Assembly (NCBI GenBank): GCA_036160955.1
Contig: JAYYDJ010000095.1
Location: 1-64,000 of the forward strand
DNA length: 64,000 nt
Direction of reading: 5' to 3'
Source: GCA-2699365 sp036160955
GTDB lineage: Bacteria > Verrucomicrobiota > Verrucomicrobiia > Opitutales > Coraliomargaritaceae
Shown: piece after piece, positions 43,749 through 53,048 of the stretch
How positions within the stretch are numbered: position 1 is the first letter of the stretch
Layout of the letters: each line of letters starts with the position of its first letter
Program-made: the position numbers and the translations under genes
Notes under the pieces: model-generated
Database searches by the model: none
What the model was told of the DNA's origin: nothing
Seen by the model: only the letters and a program-made list of their open reading frames with translations

Positions 43749-44480
43749 TTAATCTTGTTCGCGACCTGGACGTCTCTTGCATTCAGACCGGCAGTCGCCG
43801 ATGACTCGAATCCATAATTCACGTAAATCATATAGACGTATGCGTACCTCTTTATGAAATGCTTCTAAGAACTTTTTATTGGGGTGATTTAGTTGATTCA
43901 ATATCGATAAAGATTCATTGAGCGCGGTAAGGCTGTTTTTTAAGTGGCAAATGGTGAGGCCAAAGTCACCTAAATCAAGTGCTTGTACAGAGAGTAGCAC
44001 GTTTATTTCGGCTTGGTGAAGTGAATGAACATATTTCCAACATGTTTTTAAAGATGTCGTAGAGCTTCCATCTTTTGTATGTTCAGATGTATTAATCGAT
44101 GTCTCGGAGTTTAAATAATGCTCCCAACTTTGGTGTAAATAACGGTATAGTCCCCTTGTAACTACTATTACTGGGTGTTTGTGTAGAGTGTACGGCGCCG
44201 ACTCATTCTCATTTATACTTTCCAGGTCGTTACAATCTGCTGCACTAAATTCATCCATTTCATCTTTTAAAGAAATATCATTAGCATCCCATCCCATCTG
44301 AGAAGCAACCTCATCTAAATGATTCGGTTTGTCTTTAAGACTATTGTAAATAGATATAAATCGCGCGGGTTCGCGATCAGAGTTTTTAAGATAGCCTCTC
44401 CATTGGGACTCCCCCCATGAAGATCCCTGAGAGAAGTCCTCCCAGTTTCCTTCTGAATGATCAAAGTTTGGTTCGTTCAT
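43749..44480 (-). CDS. Hypothetical protein upstream of the sigma-like gene
   Basis: The 243-residue protein is not recognised. The N-terminal third is acidic and polar (FDHSEGNWEDFSQGSSWGES). A helical middle has HPVIVVTRGLYRYLHQSWEH, and the C-terminal half consists of long amphipathic helices (TSLKTCWKYVHSLHQAEINV). There is no signal peptide. Lying just before a sigma-like gene, it could be a partner or anti-sigma-type protein, which is only positional inference. Confidence 0.6.
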   Translation of the reverse strand: MNEPNFDHSEGNWEDFSQGSSWGESQWRGYLKNSDREPARFISIYNSLKDKPNHLDEVASQMGWDANDISLKDEMDEFSAADCNDLESINENESAPYTLHKHPVIVVTRGLYRYLHQSWEHYLNSETSINTSEHTKDGSSTTSLKTCWKYVHSLHQAEINVLLSVQALDLGDFGLTICHLKNSLTALNESLSILNQLNHPNKKFLEAFHKEVRIRLYDLRELWIRVIGDCRSECKRRPGREQD

Positions 44481-44689
44481 TGGAGATTTTATAACCTCGG
44501 TTCAAATATAAACTGAGCTGACTCTTTAAATAAATCAATAATGATTTATTAGGCTATTTAATTTATTTATAATTTTTACCATTTTTTGCAGTATCGCTTT
44601 TATAATTAAAATAACGTAGTTTCAACATGGTTATTCTTCGGATTTTGATTTGCACATAGTACCGTCAGTAACATATTTAAGAATTTTTA

Positions 44690-44968
44690 ATGGGAGGTAT
44701 TGTCTACAGTATAAAATGTTGGTTTGAAGGTCATGTCCAAGGAGTCGGCTTTCGATACCAAGCTGCGGCTATTGCAAAGGGCTATGACGTTACAGGTACC
44801 GTATCCAATATCGACGATGGGCGTGTCTTCATTCACGCAGAGGGCGAAGAGGCAGAAGTTACTGCATTTAAGGCTGAGATAGAAAGCGAAATGTCTAGTT
44901 TCATACGGCGCACTGAAATAAAAAATGCCACAGGCCCAAGAGTTTACAATAGCTTTTCGATATCGTAA
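44690..44968 (+). CDS. acyP: Acylphosphatase
   Basis: The 92-residue protein carries the acylphosphatase signature WFEGHVQGVGFRYQAAAIAK with catalytic R22, and N40 in GTVSNIDDGRVF. It hydrolyses small carboxyl-phosphates such as acetyl phosphate. Ahead of the ATG lies only AT-rich sequence without a ribosome-binding site. It starts a four-gene plus-strand run and is separated from the ABC ATPase by only 2 bases. Confidence 0.94.
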   Translation: MGGIVYSIKCWFEGHVQGVGFRYQAAAIAKGYDVTGTVSNIDDGRVFIHAEGEEAEVTAFKAEIESEMSSFIRRTEIKNATGPRVYNSFSIS

Positions 44969-44970
44969 AA

Positions 44971-45855
44971 ATGAATGACGTGGCGATTCAAATTAAAGGA
45001 GTTACAAAAGATTTCATTTCAGGTTTTAGAGGGGTGAAGCTTAGAGCAATTGAAGATATAAATCTAGAAGTTGCTAATAACGAGATTTATGGACTTTTAG
45101 GTCCGAATGGAAGTGGTAAGAGCACGACTATAAAAATAGTACTAGGCCTTTTGCGTGCATCTAAAGGTTCGTGTCATATTTATGGTCAACACAGCTATAC
45201 TTTGTGCGTTAGAAAAAGTGTCGGTTATCTACCCGAAGCACCTTATTTTCATAGTTATTTGAGTGGCTATGAACTGGTTCGTTATTATGCACGCATCTGT
45301 GGTTTGGATCGGAAGATAGTAAATGAACGTGTGGACGATTCTATCGAACTAGTTAAAATGCAAGAGGCTAAAAATCGACTTATTGGTACATATTCTAAAG
45401 GCATGTTACAGAGAATTGGACTCGCTCAAGCACTAGTCCATGACCCAAAGCTTGTAATTTTAGATGAACCTACTGCAGGGTTAGACCCAATGGGGACAGA
45501 AGCAGTTGCAGCTATAATACGCACATTAAAAGATCGCGGTAAGACCGTACTAATTTGTTCTCATTTATTAGGTCAAATCGAAGGCTTATGTGATCGAGTA
45601 GCCATCTTGCATAGAGGTCGGTTAATTTGTAGCGGTCGAGTAGAAGATCTACTTCAGCAAACTGAGAGAGAATCGTTCATTGTGAAGGATCTTGGTGTAG
45701 ATGGTCGACTGGCAGTGGAAAAATTAATCAAGAAGCAAGGTGGAAGACTTTCGAGTATAAAAAAGCCACTTCTAAGTCTCAATGAGCTATTTCTTAAGGA
45801 GGTAGAGTTGAGTGAATCAACACACTTAAAAAAGCGTTACGAAGAGACCAAATGA
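44971..45855 (+). CDS. ABC transporter ATP-binding protein
   Basis: The 294-residue ATPase has Walker A GPNGSGKST (about 45-53), a weak Q-loop, ABC signature YSKGMLQR, Walker B LVILDEPTAGLDP and the switch His in CSHLL. The variant signature KGMLQR and long C-terminal region (ESFIVKDLGVDGRLAVEK) are typical of ABC-2 exporters for lipids, polysaccharides or proteins. It overlaps the permease gene by 4 bases. Together with the permease and the TPR gene it forms an export-type module with unknown substrate. Confidence 0.9.
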   Translation: MNDVAIQIKGVTKDFISGFRGVKLRAIEDINLEVANNEIYGLLGPNGSGKSTTIKIVLGLLRASKGSCHIYGQHSYTLCVRKSVGYLPEAPYFHSYLSGYELVRYYARICGLDRKIVNERVDDSIELVKMQEAKNRLIGTYSKGMLQRIGLAQALVHDPKLVILDEPTAGLDPMGTEAVAAIIRTLKDRGKTVLICSHLLGQIEGLCDRVAILHRGRLICSGRVEDLLQQTERESFIVKDLGVDGRLAVEKLIKKQGGRLSSIKKPLLSLNELFLKEVELSESTHLKKRYEETK

Positions 45856-46685
45856 CAGCATCTTTACAAAGAATACGTTTAATAGCCTATAATACTTTTT
45901 TAGAAGCATTACACCAAAAATTTTTTAGTGCATTATTACTCATTTCAGTGGGCTTAATCCTTACTGCTAGTTTTTTCCAGCAATTTGATTTCGGCACTAA
46001 CGAATTAAAATTTATAATTGATTTTGGTTTTGGCGCTATATTCTTTTTTGGTTCTATTTTAGCTATATCTCTAATGGCACAGCTATTTTTTAATGAGATC
46101 GAGAGCCGCACAGTTTTAACTTTATTATCGAAACCTGTTCACAGGTCGGAGTTTTTGATAGGAAAATTTATTGGTACACAGTTCCTTATGTTGATTTTCG
46201 TATTTGTTCTTTCACTAGTCCTTATTGTAATTTTATTTTGGCGAGAGAGTATATTACTCTCTCGCTTTGGTAATGATGTGAAATTGGATACATTGTTGCA
46301 TTATTACGATATATTCATTTTTGCCATTTTGCAGTGGGTTAGATTTTGTGTGATCGGAGCATTTACATTGCTAATTTGTAGCTTTGCCAAATCTTATGTT
46401 TATACATTTATTACTTCACTTTTTGTACTCATTGTATGCCAATTGCAGTACATTGCGTATGAGTTGTATGCTCATATGGATGTAGGTCTAACTCGCCTCC
46501 TTGCGCAGTTAGTCGCATGGACTTTTCCTAACTTTCAGCTGTTTAATGTTGGTGATCAATTAGTTCTCGAAGGTAGCTCAAGCCTATCATATTCGACTAC
46601 TATTCATATAATCGGATATGGGTTTATCTATGTGTGCACATATATTTTCTTAGCATATCACAATTTCAAAATGCGTCAGATTTAA
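45852..46685 (+). CDS. ABC-2 type transporter permease
   Basis: The 277-residue product has about six membrane helices and the ABC-2 family motif SRTVLTLLSKPVHRSEFLIGKF around 80-105 (similar to NosY/GldF permeases). It begins with a long cytosolic segment (TASLQRIRLIAYNTFLEALH). It overlaps the ATPase gene by 4 bases and precedes a TPR membrane protein by 13 bases. Substrate unknown. Confidence 0.85.
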   Translation: MTASLQRIRLIAYNTFLEALHQKFFSALLLISVGLILTASFFQQFDFGTNELKFIIDFGFGAIFFFGSILAISLMAQLFFNEIESRTVLTLLSKPVHRSEFLIGKFIGTQFLMLIFVFVLSLVLIVILFWRESILLSRFGNDVKLDTLLHYYDIFIFAILQWVRFCVIGAFTLLICSFAKSYVYTFITSLFVLIVCQLQYIAYELYAHMDVGLTRLLAQLVAWTFPNFQLFNVGDQLVLEGSSSLSYSTTIHIIGYGFIYVCTYIFLAYHNFKMRQI

Positions 46686-46698
46686 GCTTACGGATGTA

Positions 46699-47523
46699 AT
46701 GTTTAGTTTATGTGATACGTGTCCAGTAATGTCTAAAATTTGGACAATTATAATTGTATCAGTATTGCTTATATGCTCCGCATTTCTGTCACAACCTTTA
46801 GAGAACAGAGCTTGGCAAGAGGTAGATAGTCAGCAGTTGCGTGTAAATATTAAGGCAGTCGAGGATTCACTAGGGCAGGGTTTAGCGGTTGGAATTCTTG
46901 GAGGATTTCGGGGTATCTTAGCTGATTTTGCTTGGTTGCATCTAAGTGCAGTTTGGGTTAATGAAGATAGGCTAAAACTGTCGGCTATGATTCGATTAGT
47001 GACGACTTTAGATCCTCGCCCTGAATTTTTTTGGATCAATGCAGCTCGCATGGTTGCTTATGATGTTCCAGCTTGGCGGATTCGAAAAGCTGGCGGTTAT
47101 AATTCTATTTCGGACATTCAAAAATCTGCGATCGATAAGGAGCAAGCGGGTCAAGCTTTCGAGATTTTGAAGAGAGCTATAAATTATCACCCGAATACGG
47201 CTCGCCTACCGATGGAAATTGGACAGATTTACTTGAATAGACTTCAGAACGATGCGCTCGCAGCTAAGTGGTTCTATGAGGCTAGTAAATTTCCAGATGC
47301 ACCTGAATTTGTTGTACGTATTTATGCAGAGTTGTTGCGTCGCCAGGGTAAATTAGTTGAGGCTTATAAATATTTGACGCAGATTTATCCTAGTTTGATA
47401 AACACCTCTGATTATAATCAATCACTTGTTCTAGAACGTATACAAATGCTGGAGAATGACCTTAACATAATGAAAGAGAATCGTTTTCAAGCCACTATTA
47501 TAAACACATGGAAAGACTTATGA
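46699..47523 (+). CDS. TPR-containing membrane-anchored protein of an ABC-2 cluster
   Basis: The 274-residue protein has an N-terminal membrane anchor (about 10-30: IWTIIIVSVLLICSAFL). The following region has aromatic/Asp-rich motifs (GFRGILADFAWLHLSAVWVN, TLDPRPEFFWINAARMVAYD). TPR-like repeats come after that (AFEILKRAINYHPNTARLP, YLNRLQNDALAAKWFYEASK, LRRQGKLVEAYKYLTQIYP). Start is ATG at 46699, or the ATG at 46729 (MSKIWT) which gives a cleaner anchor. Gene order ATPase-permease-TPR suggests an accessory role in export. Confidence 0.78.
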   Translation: MFSLCDTCPVMSKIWTIIIVSVLLICSAFLSQPLENRAWQEVDSQQLRVNIKAVEDSLGQGLAVGILGGFRGILADFAWLHLSAVWVNEDRLKLSAMIRLVTTLDPRPEFFWINAARMVAYDVPAWRIRKAGGYNSISDIQKSAIDKEQAGQAFEILKRAINYHPNTARLPMEIGQIYLNRLQNDALAAKWFYEASKFPDAPEFVVRIYAELLRRQGKLVEAYKYLTQIYPSLINTSDYNQSLVLERIQMLENDLNIMKENRFQATIINTWKDL

Positions 47524-47560
47524 GAGCCTTGATTTTTTATAATTTTTTTTGAAACAGTGT

Positions 47561-48400
47561 ATGAATTTATCAAGCCGCCAATCTCGGGCTATTTATGATG
47601 CTAATGTAAAGCATCGCATTAATGCTGGGCGAATCGCAGTGCGTGAACAAATAGCATTTTTTAGTCGACAATTTGGTCAAATAGCGAGCGAATGGAAAAA
47701 AGATGATACGCGGGTTACTTTCGCAGATTTTGCAATTGCAGAAAGAGTTTCTGCCTCTTTACGCCGTGATTTCTCTGAGGATATCTTTTGTAGCGAAGAA
47801 GCCAATCCTTTGGATGAAATTTTGGAACTTAACTCTGAGTTTGCTTGGATCATTGATCCTATTGATGGAACGAATAATTTTGCACTTGGATTTCCAATTT
47901 GTTCAATCTCATTAGCTCTATTATATAATGGTGAACCAATTTATGGTTTCATATATGATCATGGTACAGGTAAATTATATGAGGGTGGGTGCGGATATGG
48001 CGTACGCACCAATTCACAAAAGATTAAGCGTGACCAATTGGTTGCTAATGCACAAGTGATGTTGGGCTTACACTTTCCTATGACCAATTCCCAATTAGTA
48101 GGTTTGATACCTATGATGAAGAAGTACCGTTGTCGTTGTATCGGGAGTGGTGCATTGACTGCAACTTACGTAGCGACTGGTTATCTGAGTGGATCGATTG
48201 ATTATCGAGTAAAAGTATGGGATATAGCAGCTGCTTATGCATTATGCAAAGCAGTGAAAGTAGAATTTCATTTCTTAAAAAAACCACCTTTCCCACTAAA
48301 AAAATTCCACCCTAATATGGATTTCTGTCCTTACTATGCCGGAACAAATGCATTTTGTAAGGAATTAGCCACTTCTTTGAAAATACAAAATATTTATTAG
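47561..48400 (+). CDS. Inositol monophosphatase-family protein
   Basis: The 279-residue product (ATG 47561) has the family metal motifs EE (CSEEANPLDE), DPIDGTNNFALGFP and the C-terminal WDIAAAYAL. This is the magnesium-dependent phosphatase fold used for inositol phosphates, PAP or histidinol phosphate. The sequence does not separate these, so no gene name is given. TADFA-like ADFAIAERV is present. The frame also opens at TTG 47549. Its 3' end overlaps tatA by 4 bases, convergently. Confidence 0.88.
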   Translation: MNLSSRQSRAIYDANVKHRINAGRIAVREQIAFFSRQFGQIASEWKKDDTRVTFADFAIAERVSASLRRDFSEDIFCSEEANPLDEILELNSEFAWIIDPIDGTNNFALGFPICSISLALLYNGEPIYGFIYDHGTGKLYEGGCGYGVRTNSQKIKRDQLVANAQVMLGLHFPMTNSQLVGLIPMMKKYRCRCIGSGALTATYVATGYLSGSIDYRVKVWDIAAAYALCKAVKVEFHFLKKPPFPLKKFHPNMDFCPYYAGTNAFCKELATSLKIQNIY

Positions 48401-48702
48401 CAGTCTTTAGATTTAGGTTCAGATTCTGAATCGATTTCCTGATTATCCAGTGGACTCGTTTTTTGCAGATTTTGTATTTGTTCGGATTCGGCAACTTCGC
48501 TAGTATTTTGGTCATCCATTGCAGTCTGAATGTCATTCTCTATCTCAGAGGTAGCTTTTTTAAATTCACGTATAGATTTACCAAATGAACGGAAGAGTTC
48601 CGGCAATCTTTTCGCCCCAAAAAGCAACAGCACTACCAAAAAAATTAGAATTAATTCTGGCGCGCGAAGATTTTGGATAAAGGCTAAGTTTGTAATATGC
48701 AT
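48397..48702 (-). CDS. tatA: Sec-independent protein translocase TatA/TatE
   Basis: The 101-residue product has a single membrane helix (PELILIFLVVLLLFGAKRLP) followed by the amphipathic helix LFRSFGKSIREFKKA, the TatA/E hallmark (FGxxxLP-type turn). A polar, acidic tail of about 45 residues follows. TatA forms the pore that exports folded proteins with TatC. No tatC is in the window. The Tat substrate set is unknown. Confidence 0.93.
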   Translation of the reverse strand: MHITNLAFIQNLRAPELILIFLVVLLLFGAKRLPELFRSFGKSIREFKKATSEIENDIQTAMDDQNTSEVAESEQIQNLQKTSPLDNQEIDSESEPKSKDC

Positions 48703-48719
48703 AAATATAAGTATATTAA

Positions 48720-49109
48720 TTATGTATTCGCGTCACGAAATATTTTTCTCAAAGATTCGTGTTGTTGTTTAGAGGCTTTAAATATTTTATCATTTATCTG
48801 TGGAGTGCCATCTAGGATGTAAGCAGTTTTTAAACTATCATTCAATTTTATTATGCCTTTGAGTACTCCAGTTTGTTCTCCATTGGCATCTCTTGAAACT
48901 AGGAATTCATTACTTAACTCATTTCCAAATTGTATTGTTGCAAGTCTTTCTTTGAGGTCAATATGCACTATACGAGAAGTTCTCTCGTAATTTTGAGTTA
49001 GCGAAATATTTGTATCGGGTGAGTTAGGGTTACTTTTACTTACGTTACTACACCCAATTGCTATAAAACAAATAATAATAAGTAAGCAGTTATAGGTTCT
49101 TGTGTACAT
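48720..49109 (-). CDS. Small lipoprotein of unknown function
   Basis: The 129-residue product has a lipoprotein signal with lipobox IAIGC (C20). The rest is a small beta-rich domain with RTSRIVHIDLKERLATIQFG and NGEQTGVLKGIIKLNDSLKT. I do not recognise the family. It lies between tatA and rpoD on the minus strand. Confidence 0.65.
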   Translation of the reverse strand: MYTRTYNCLLIIICFIAIGCSNVSKSNPNSPDTNISLTQNYERTSRIVHIDLKERLATIQFGNELSNEFLVSRDANGEQTGVLKGIIKLNDSLKTAYILDGTPQINDKIFKASKQQHESLRKIFRDANT

Positions 49110-49158
49110 ATGAAAGGTTTATATTTCTTTTTATTAATTATAACTGTTGAGCAGATGG

Positions 49159-51153
49159 TTAGCTTTTGCCCATCTCTCGCTTGAGAGCTTCCATTCCGGG
49201 CTTTTCAATATTAATGTCACCTTCGAAGAAACCGTGCAACTGACGTATGCGAGTGGGATGTCGCATCTTGCGTAGAGCTTTTGCTTCAATTTGCCGAATA
49301 CGCTCACGAGTAACTTTAAATTGGCGACCGACTTCTTCAAGTGTACGTGAGTACCCATCAGCTAATCCAAAACGCAAGGATAGAACTTTTTGCTCACGTT
49401 CAGTTAGGCTATCGAGAACGTCAGTGATTTTTTCACGCAATAGGCTATAAGCTGTCATATCGTATGGATTTTCAGCTCCTTTGTCTTCAATGAAATCTCC
49501 AAAATTAGTATCGTCTGAATCTCCCACAGGACTCTGTAGTGAGATTGGCTGTTGTGCCATTTTCATAATCTGTTGCACGCGTTCAATAGGTAAATTCATT
49601 TCGTCAGCAACTTCTTCAGCGGTAGGCTCATGGCCTAACTCTTGGAGTAACTGTTTTTGAACCTGCATTACCTTGTTGAGAGTCTCGATCATATGTACGG
49701 GAATACGTATCGTGCGTGCTTGATCTGCGATCGACCGAGTAATCGCCTGGCGAATCCACCATGTGGCGTAGGTAGAGAATTTGTATCCCCTACGATATTC
49801 AAATTTTTCAACTGCTTTCATTAAGCCCATATTACCTTCTTGAATTAGGTCGAGGAAGGAGAGTCCACGATTAGTATATTTTTTGGCTATTGATATGACT
49901 AAGCGAAGATTAGCCTCAACCATTTCGGTTTTTGCTTTGTGCGCTTCACGTATACCGACTCTGACTTCACGTAAGATATCTAGTAGTTCTACCGCTTCAA
50001 TTTTGAATTCTAATTTTATTTGATCAAAACGTTTGTTGATAGAAGCTAAATTAACTTTTTTGCGTCGGCGAGCAGATACTTTTTTAGCAATTTCAATATC
50101 ATCACTAAGATCCTTTAGCTCTCGGTAAATTGGATGTAGATCTTTTAGGAAGTCTTCGAATACTTTTAGTTTCAAGCAGTACTTTCGAAGCACTAGACGA
50201 AGTTCACCTTCGTACTTCTTCATACGCGTGCGTGCGCGCTTACGATTACTTTCATTTCCAGCTGCTACAGATTCAAGTTGGCTATCCCAAGCTGCATATA
50301 TTCGCTCGCCTAGTTTGTGTGCTTGTTCAAGAAGTTTTGGTAGACTGTTAAAGTAAGTCTCTCGACTCTCAATTTTTTTATCCAAAACTACGCGGTCAAA
50401 GCGTTCTTCACGGTTGAGTAGCTTCTGGATAATATTATTTTGAAACTCTAGAGTTAGTGTTGTTGAAAACAGTGCGTCTTGGGCACGCAATTCAGCTTTT
50501 TCTATGCGCTTTGATATCGCTACCTCTTCTTCTCGGGTCAAAAGTGGGACTTGTCCCATTTGCTTGAGATACATTCGAACTGGATCATCAAGAATGTCGT
50601 TTTGAGAGGTACGAACTTCTTTCTCCTCTGTCTCCTCTTGGCGTGCCTTAAAAGCTTCTACTTCACTGTCATCGAGAATTTCTACTTCGAGGTTTTGTAA
50701 AATAGAAATAACATTTTCAATCTCATCAGGGCTATTGATACTTTCAGGAAGAGCTTTATTTATGTCTTTATAGGTTAAAAATCCTTGCTCTTTTGATAGG
50801 CGAATGAGAACTCGAATTCTTTCATTTAGCTTTTCCTGAGCCTTCGGAGAGAGGCGACGCTTTTTCGGGGCTATTGCACCAGCTATTTGTGCTTCAATTT
50901 TAGCTTCATTTGAATGTCTGCTGCTAGATTTTAAAATTTTCTTAGAATCCACTATTTTTTTTGAGCGCGTATTATTAGTAACAGATGACTTTTTACTAGT
51001 CTCAACAGCTACTTTTTTCTTTGCAGTTTTTTTAGTAACTGGCTTTTTAGCAGCATCCTTCTTACTACTAACTTTTTTCGCGACAGCCTTCTTTATTGTG
51101 GGATTGTTTTTAGTCGCAGTCTTTTTAGTAGTCTTTTTCTTTACAGCAGGCAT
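49159..51153 (-). CDS. rpoD: RNA polymerase primary sigma factor (sigma-70) with Lys-rich N-terminal tail
   Basis: The 664-residue housekeeping sigma shows region 1.2 (DDPVRMYLKQMGQVPLLTRE), region 2 (NLRLVISIAKKYTNRGLSFL, GNMGLMKAVEKFEYRRGYKF, ATWWIRQAITRSIADQ), region 3 (GHEPTAEEVADEM) and region 4 (LTEREQKVLSLRFGLADG, TRERIRQIEAKALRK). It is exceptional in its first 90 residues, which are Lys/Ala/Thr-rich repeats (KKTTKKTATKNNPTIKKAVA and KKPVTKKTAKKK) like histone H1 tails, replacing the acidic region 1.1 start. It follows dnaG by 24 bases. Confidence 0.97.
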   Translation of the reverse strand: MPAVKKKTTKKTATKNNPTIKKAVAKKVSSKKDAAKKPVTKKTAKKKVAVETSKKSSVTNNTRSKKIVDSKKILKSSSRHSNEAKIEAQIAGAIAPKKRRLSPKAQEKLNERIRVLIRLSKEQGFLTYKDINKALPESINSPDEIENVISILQNLEVEILDDSEVEAFKARQEETEEKEVRTSQNDILDDPVRMYLKQMGQVPLLTREEEVAISKRIEKAELRAQDALFSTTLTLEFQNNIIQKLLNREERFDRVVLDKKIESRETYFNSLPKLLEQAHKLGERIYAAWDSQLESVAAGNESNRKRARTRMKKYEGELRLVLRKYCLKLKVFEDFLKDLHPIYRELKDLSDDIEIAKKVSARRRKKVNLASINKRFDQIKLEFKIEAVELLDILREVRVGIREAHKAKTEMVEANLRLVISIAKKYTNRGLSFLDLIQEGNMGLMKAVEKFEYRRGYKFSTYATWWIRQAITRSIADQARTIRIPVHMIETLNKVMQVQKQLLQELGHEPTAEEVADEMNLPIERVQQIMKMAQQPISLQSPVGDSDDTNFGDFIEDKGAENPYDMTAYSLLREKITDVLDSLTEREQKVLSLRFGLADGYSRTLEEVGRQFKVTRERIRQIEAKALRKMRHPTRIRQLHGFFEGDINIEKPGMEALKREMGKS

Positions 51154-51177
51154 AACAGTTTAAGAGTCTTGGTATAT

Positions 51178-53010
51178 TTACAATTCGATATTAATAGGTT
51201 GGGCGATTTTAGTGCGTAAATTCTTAACTTTCTGCATAAGTTCAATTTCTTTTCCCTCAGAGTCCGCGTTGGTAATTTTTTGTTCCAGAGAGTTTTTTTT
51301 GTTAACTAAATGATTGCGATAAAGTGTTTTCAGGCAGGCTATTATTTGCTCCTTAGGTGTTTCGACTTCTAAATCTCGCATATTAATATCAGCTAAAATT
51401 TGGCGGTCTTGAGTACTTACCATTAGTTGTTCCATACTTTTAGTATCTGTTACAAGTCCCTCACGAAACTCAGCAAGAATGCGGACTAACAAAGCGCCTG
51501 TCTGAGAATTCGTATTAATCCATTCGTAATTAATAATTTGAGAAACATTTAAACCATATTCGGGAAAATGGAAAATTAGCCAAAGTAGCTCCCAAGTGGC
51601 TTGTGTCAATAGCGCGTCTTTAGTACTACTATTGTGTGATGGAGCATTATCTTGTGATCTTTTCTGCGTACTATTCTTCCTGCTGAGCTTGTAATCTCGC
51701 AGGGCAGCAAGAGGGTCTACTTTTAAGCGTCTGGCGGCCGCTTGGATATAATCTTCCCGTGCGACTTCTGAATTCACGTATTGAAGAAGGTCGAATACAT
51801 TACGCAGAGCCGTTGTTTTTTCATGTGTGGATGGTTTTCGATCTTTAGGTAGATATTCCGCTATGGCTAATTCTATTCCATCACAAGCTTCTGTGCGAAG
51901 AGCATGTAGCGCATCAGCACCATGCTTGCGAAGTAGATTATCTGGATCCGCATTTTCTGGCAGTAGTAAAAATCTGAAGTCGAGGCCAGCTTTTAGCGCA
52001 ATAGGTACATAGCGCAGTGCCGCTTTATGTCCTGCAGAATCTCCGTCGAGGAGACATTCGACTTGTTTCGGGTCGTATCGACGCATTAGCGTAACTTGTT
52101 CGTCAGTTAGTGCAGTTCCCTGCGGAGCGACTGCAGTATGTAGACCAACCGTCCAACATCGGATAGCATCCAGTTGTCCTTCAACTAATATAAAGTGATC
52201 ATTGTGATCTTTTAAGTGAGTACGAGCATGATCCAGACCAAATAGTATTCGGCCTTTGTGAAAAATGGGTGTTTCTGGTGAGTTTATATACTTTGCATCT
52301 CTCGCAGGGTCGTTTTGAGGGGTTTGCTCTAACTTGCGAGCAGTGAAGGCAACAACGCGCCCTTGAACATCTCTTATGGGAATGATTAATCGACCTCTAA
52401 AACGAGATTTGAAGCGCCTATGATCTCTTTCATTTTCATATGCAAAGAACAATCCAGAACGATGCATAGCAGCAAGCGAAATTTCACGCTCTTTACACAG
52501 TAGTGCAAAGGAATCAATGGCAGTCGGCGCATAGCCTATTTTAAATTCAGTGGCATTTTCTAAGCTAAAGCCTCTTTTTTCTGTCCAATAGGTACGAACA
52601 GGAGTAGCCTCCTTACTTTTTAAAAATTGGTTGTGGAACCAGTTAGTTGCTAGATCATGTAGTTCAAAGAGTTGTTTTCGCAATGAAACATCTTCACGTG
52701 AGGGTCCTCCTGCTTCGTACTCTAAGCTGTGATTAAATTTCTTAGCAATAAATTCAACCGCTTCTATAAATTCTAAATTTTCTACCTTCATTATGAAAGT
52801 GAACAAATCGCCGCCTTCACCAGTACTAAAGCATTTGTAAAAACCTCGATCTGGGTGTACATAAAAGGATGGTGTGTTTTCTTGTGTAAATGGACTTAAA
52901 CCCTTCCAAGATCCACCTGCTCGCTTAAGTTGCACGTAAGGGGATACCACATCCACCAAGTCTACTTGGTGTTTCATTGTTTCGATAGAGCTATTCGCAA
53001 CGCGGGGCAC
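51178..53010 (-). CDS. dnaG: DNA primase with degenerate N-terminal zinc-binding domain
   Basis: The 610-residue primase makes RNA primers at the replication fork. The zinc-binding domain (1-90) has lost most ligands: the CHC2 cysteine/histidine pattern reads S39, T42, C60, T63 (KGLSPFTQENTPSF, YKCFSTGEGGD), so only one of four remains. The RNA polymerase core with Toprim is intact: FTARKLEQ, EGQLDAIRC with the catalytic Glu, LLDGDSAGHKAALR, and DPDNLLRKHG. A helical C-terminal domain for DnaB follows. GTG start. It precedes rpoD by 24 bases, the classical dnaG-rpoD pair. Confidence 0.95.
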   Translation of the reverse strand: MPRVANSSIETMKHQVDLVDVVSPYVQLKRAGGSWKGLSPFTQENTPSFYVHPDRGFYKCFSTGEGGDLFTFIMKVENLEFIEAVEFIAKKFNHSLEYEAGGPSREDVSLRKQLFELHDLATNWFHNQFLKSKEATPVRTYWTEKRGFSLENATEFKIGYAPTAIDSFALLCKEREISLAAMHRSGLFFAYENERDHRRFKSRFRGRLIIPIRDVQGRVVAFTARKLEQTPQNDPARDAKYINSPETPIFHKGRILFGLDHARTHLKDHNDHFILVEGQLDAIRCWTVGLHTAVAPQGTALTDEQVTLMRRYDPKQVECLLDGDSAGHKAALRYVPIALKAGLDFRFLLLPENADPDNLLRKHGADALHALRTEACDGIELAIAEYLPKDRKPSTHEKTTALRNVFDLLQYVNSEVAREDYIQAAARRLKVDPLAALRDYKLSRKNSTQKRSQDNAPSHNSSTKDALLTQATWELLWLIFHFPEYGLNVSQIINYEWINTNSQTGALLVRILAEFREGLVTDTKSMEQLMVSTQDRQILADINMRDLEVETPKEQIIACLKTLYRNHLVNKKNSLEQKITNADSEGKEIELMQKVKNLRTKIAQPINIEL

Positions 53011-53048
53011 TTCTTTAGGATGAGCTGATAATTTATATTAAGTGTGAG

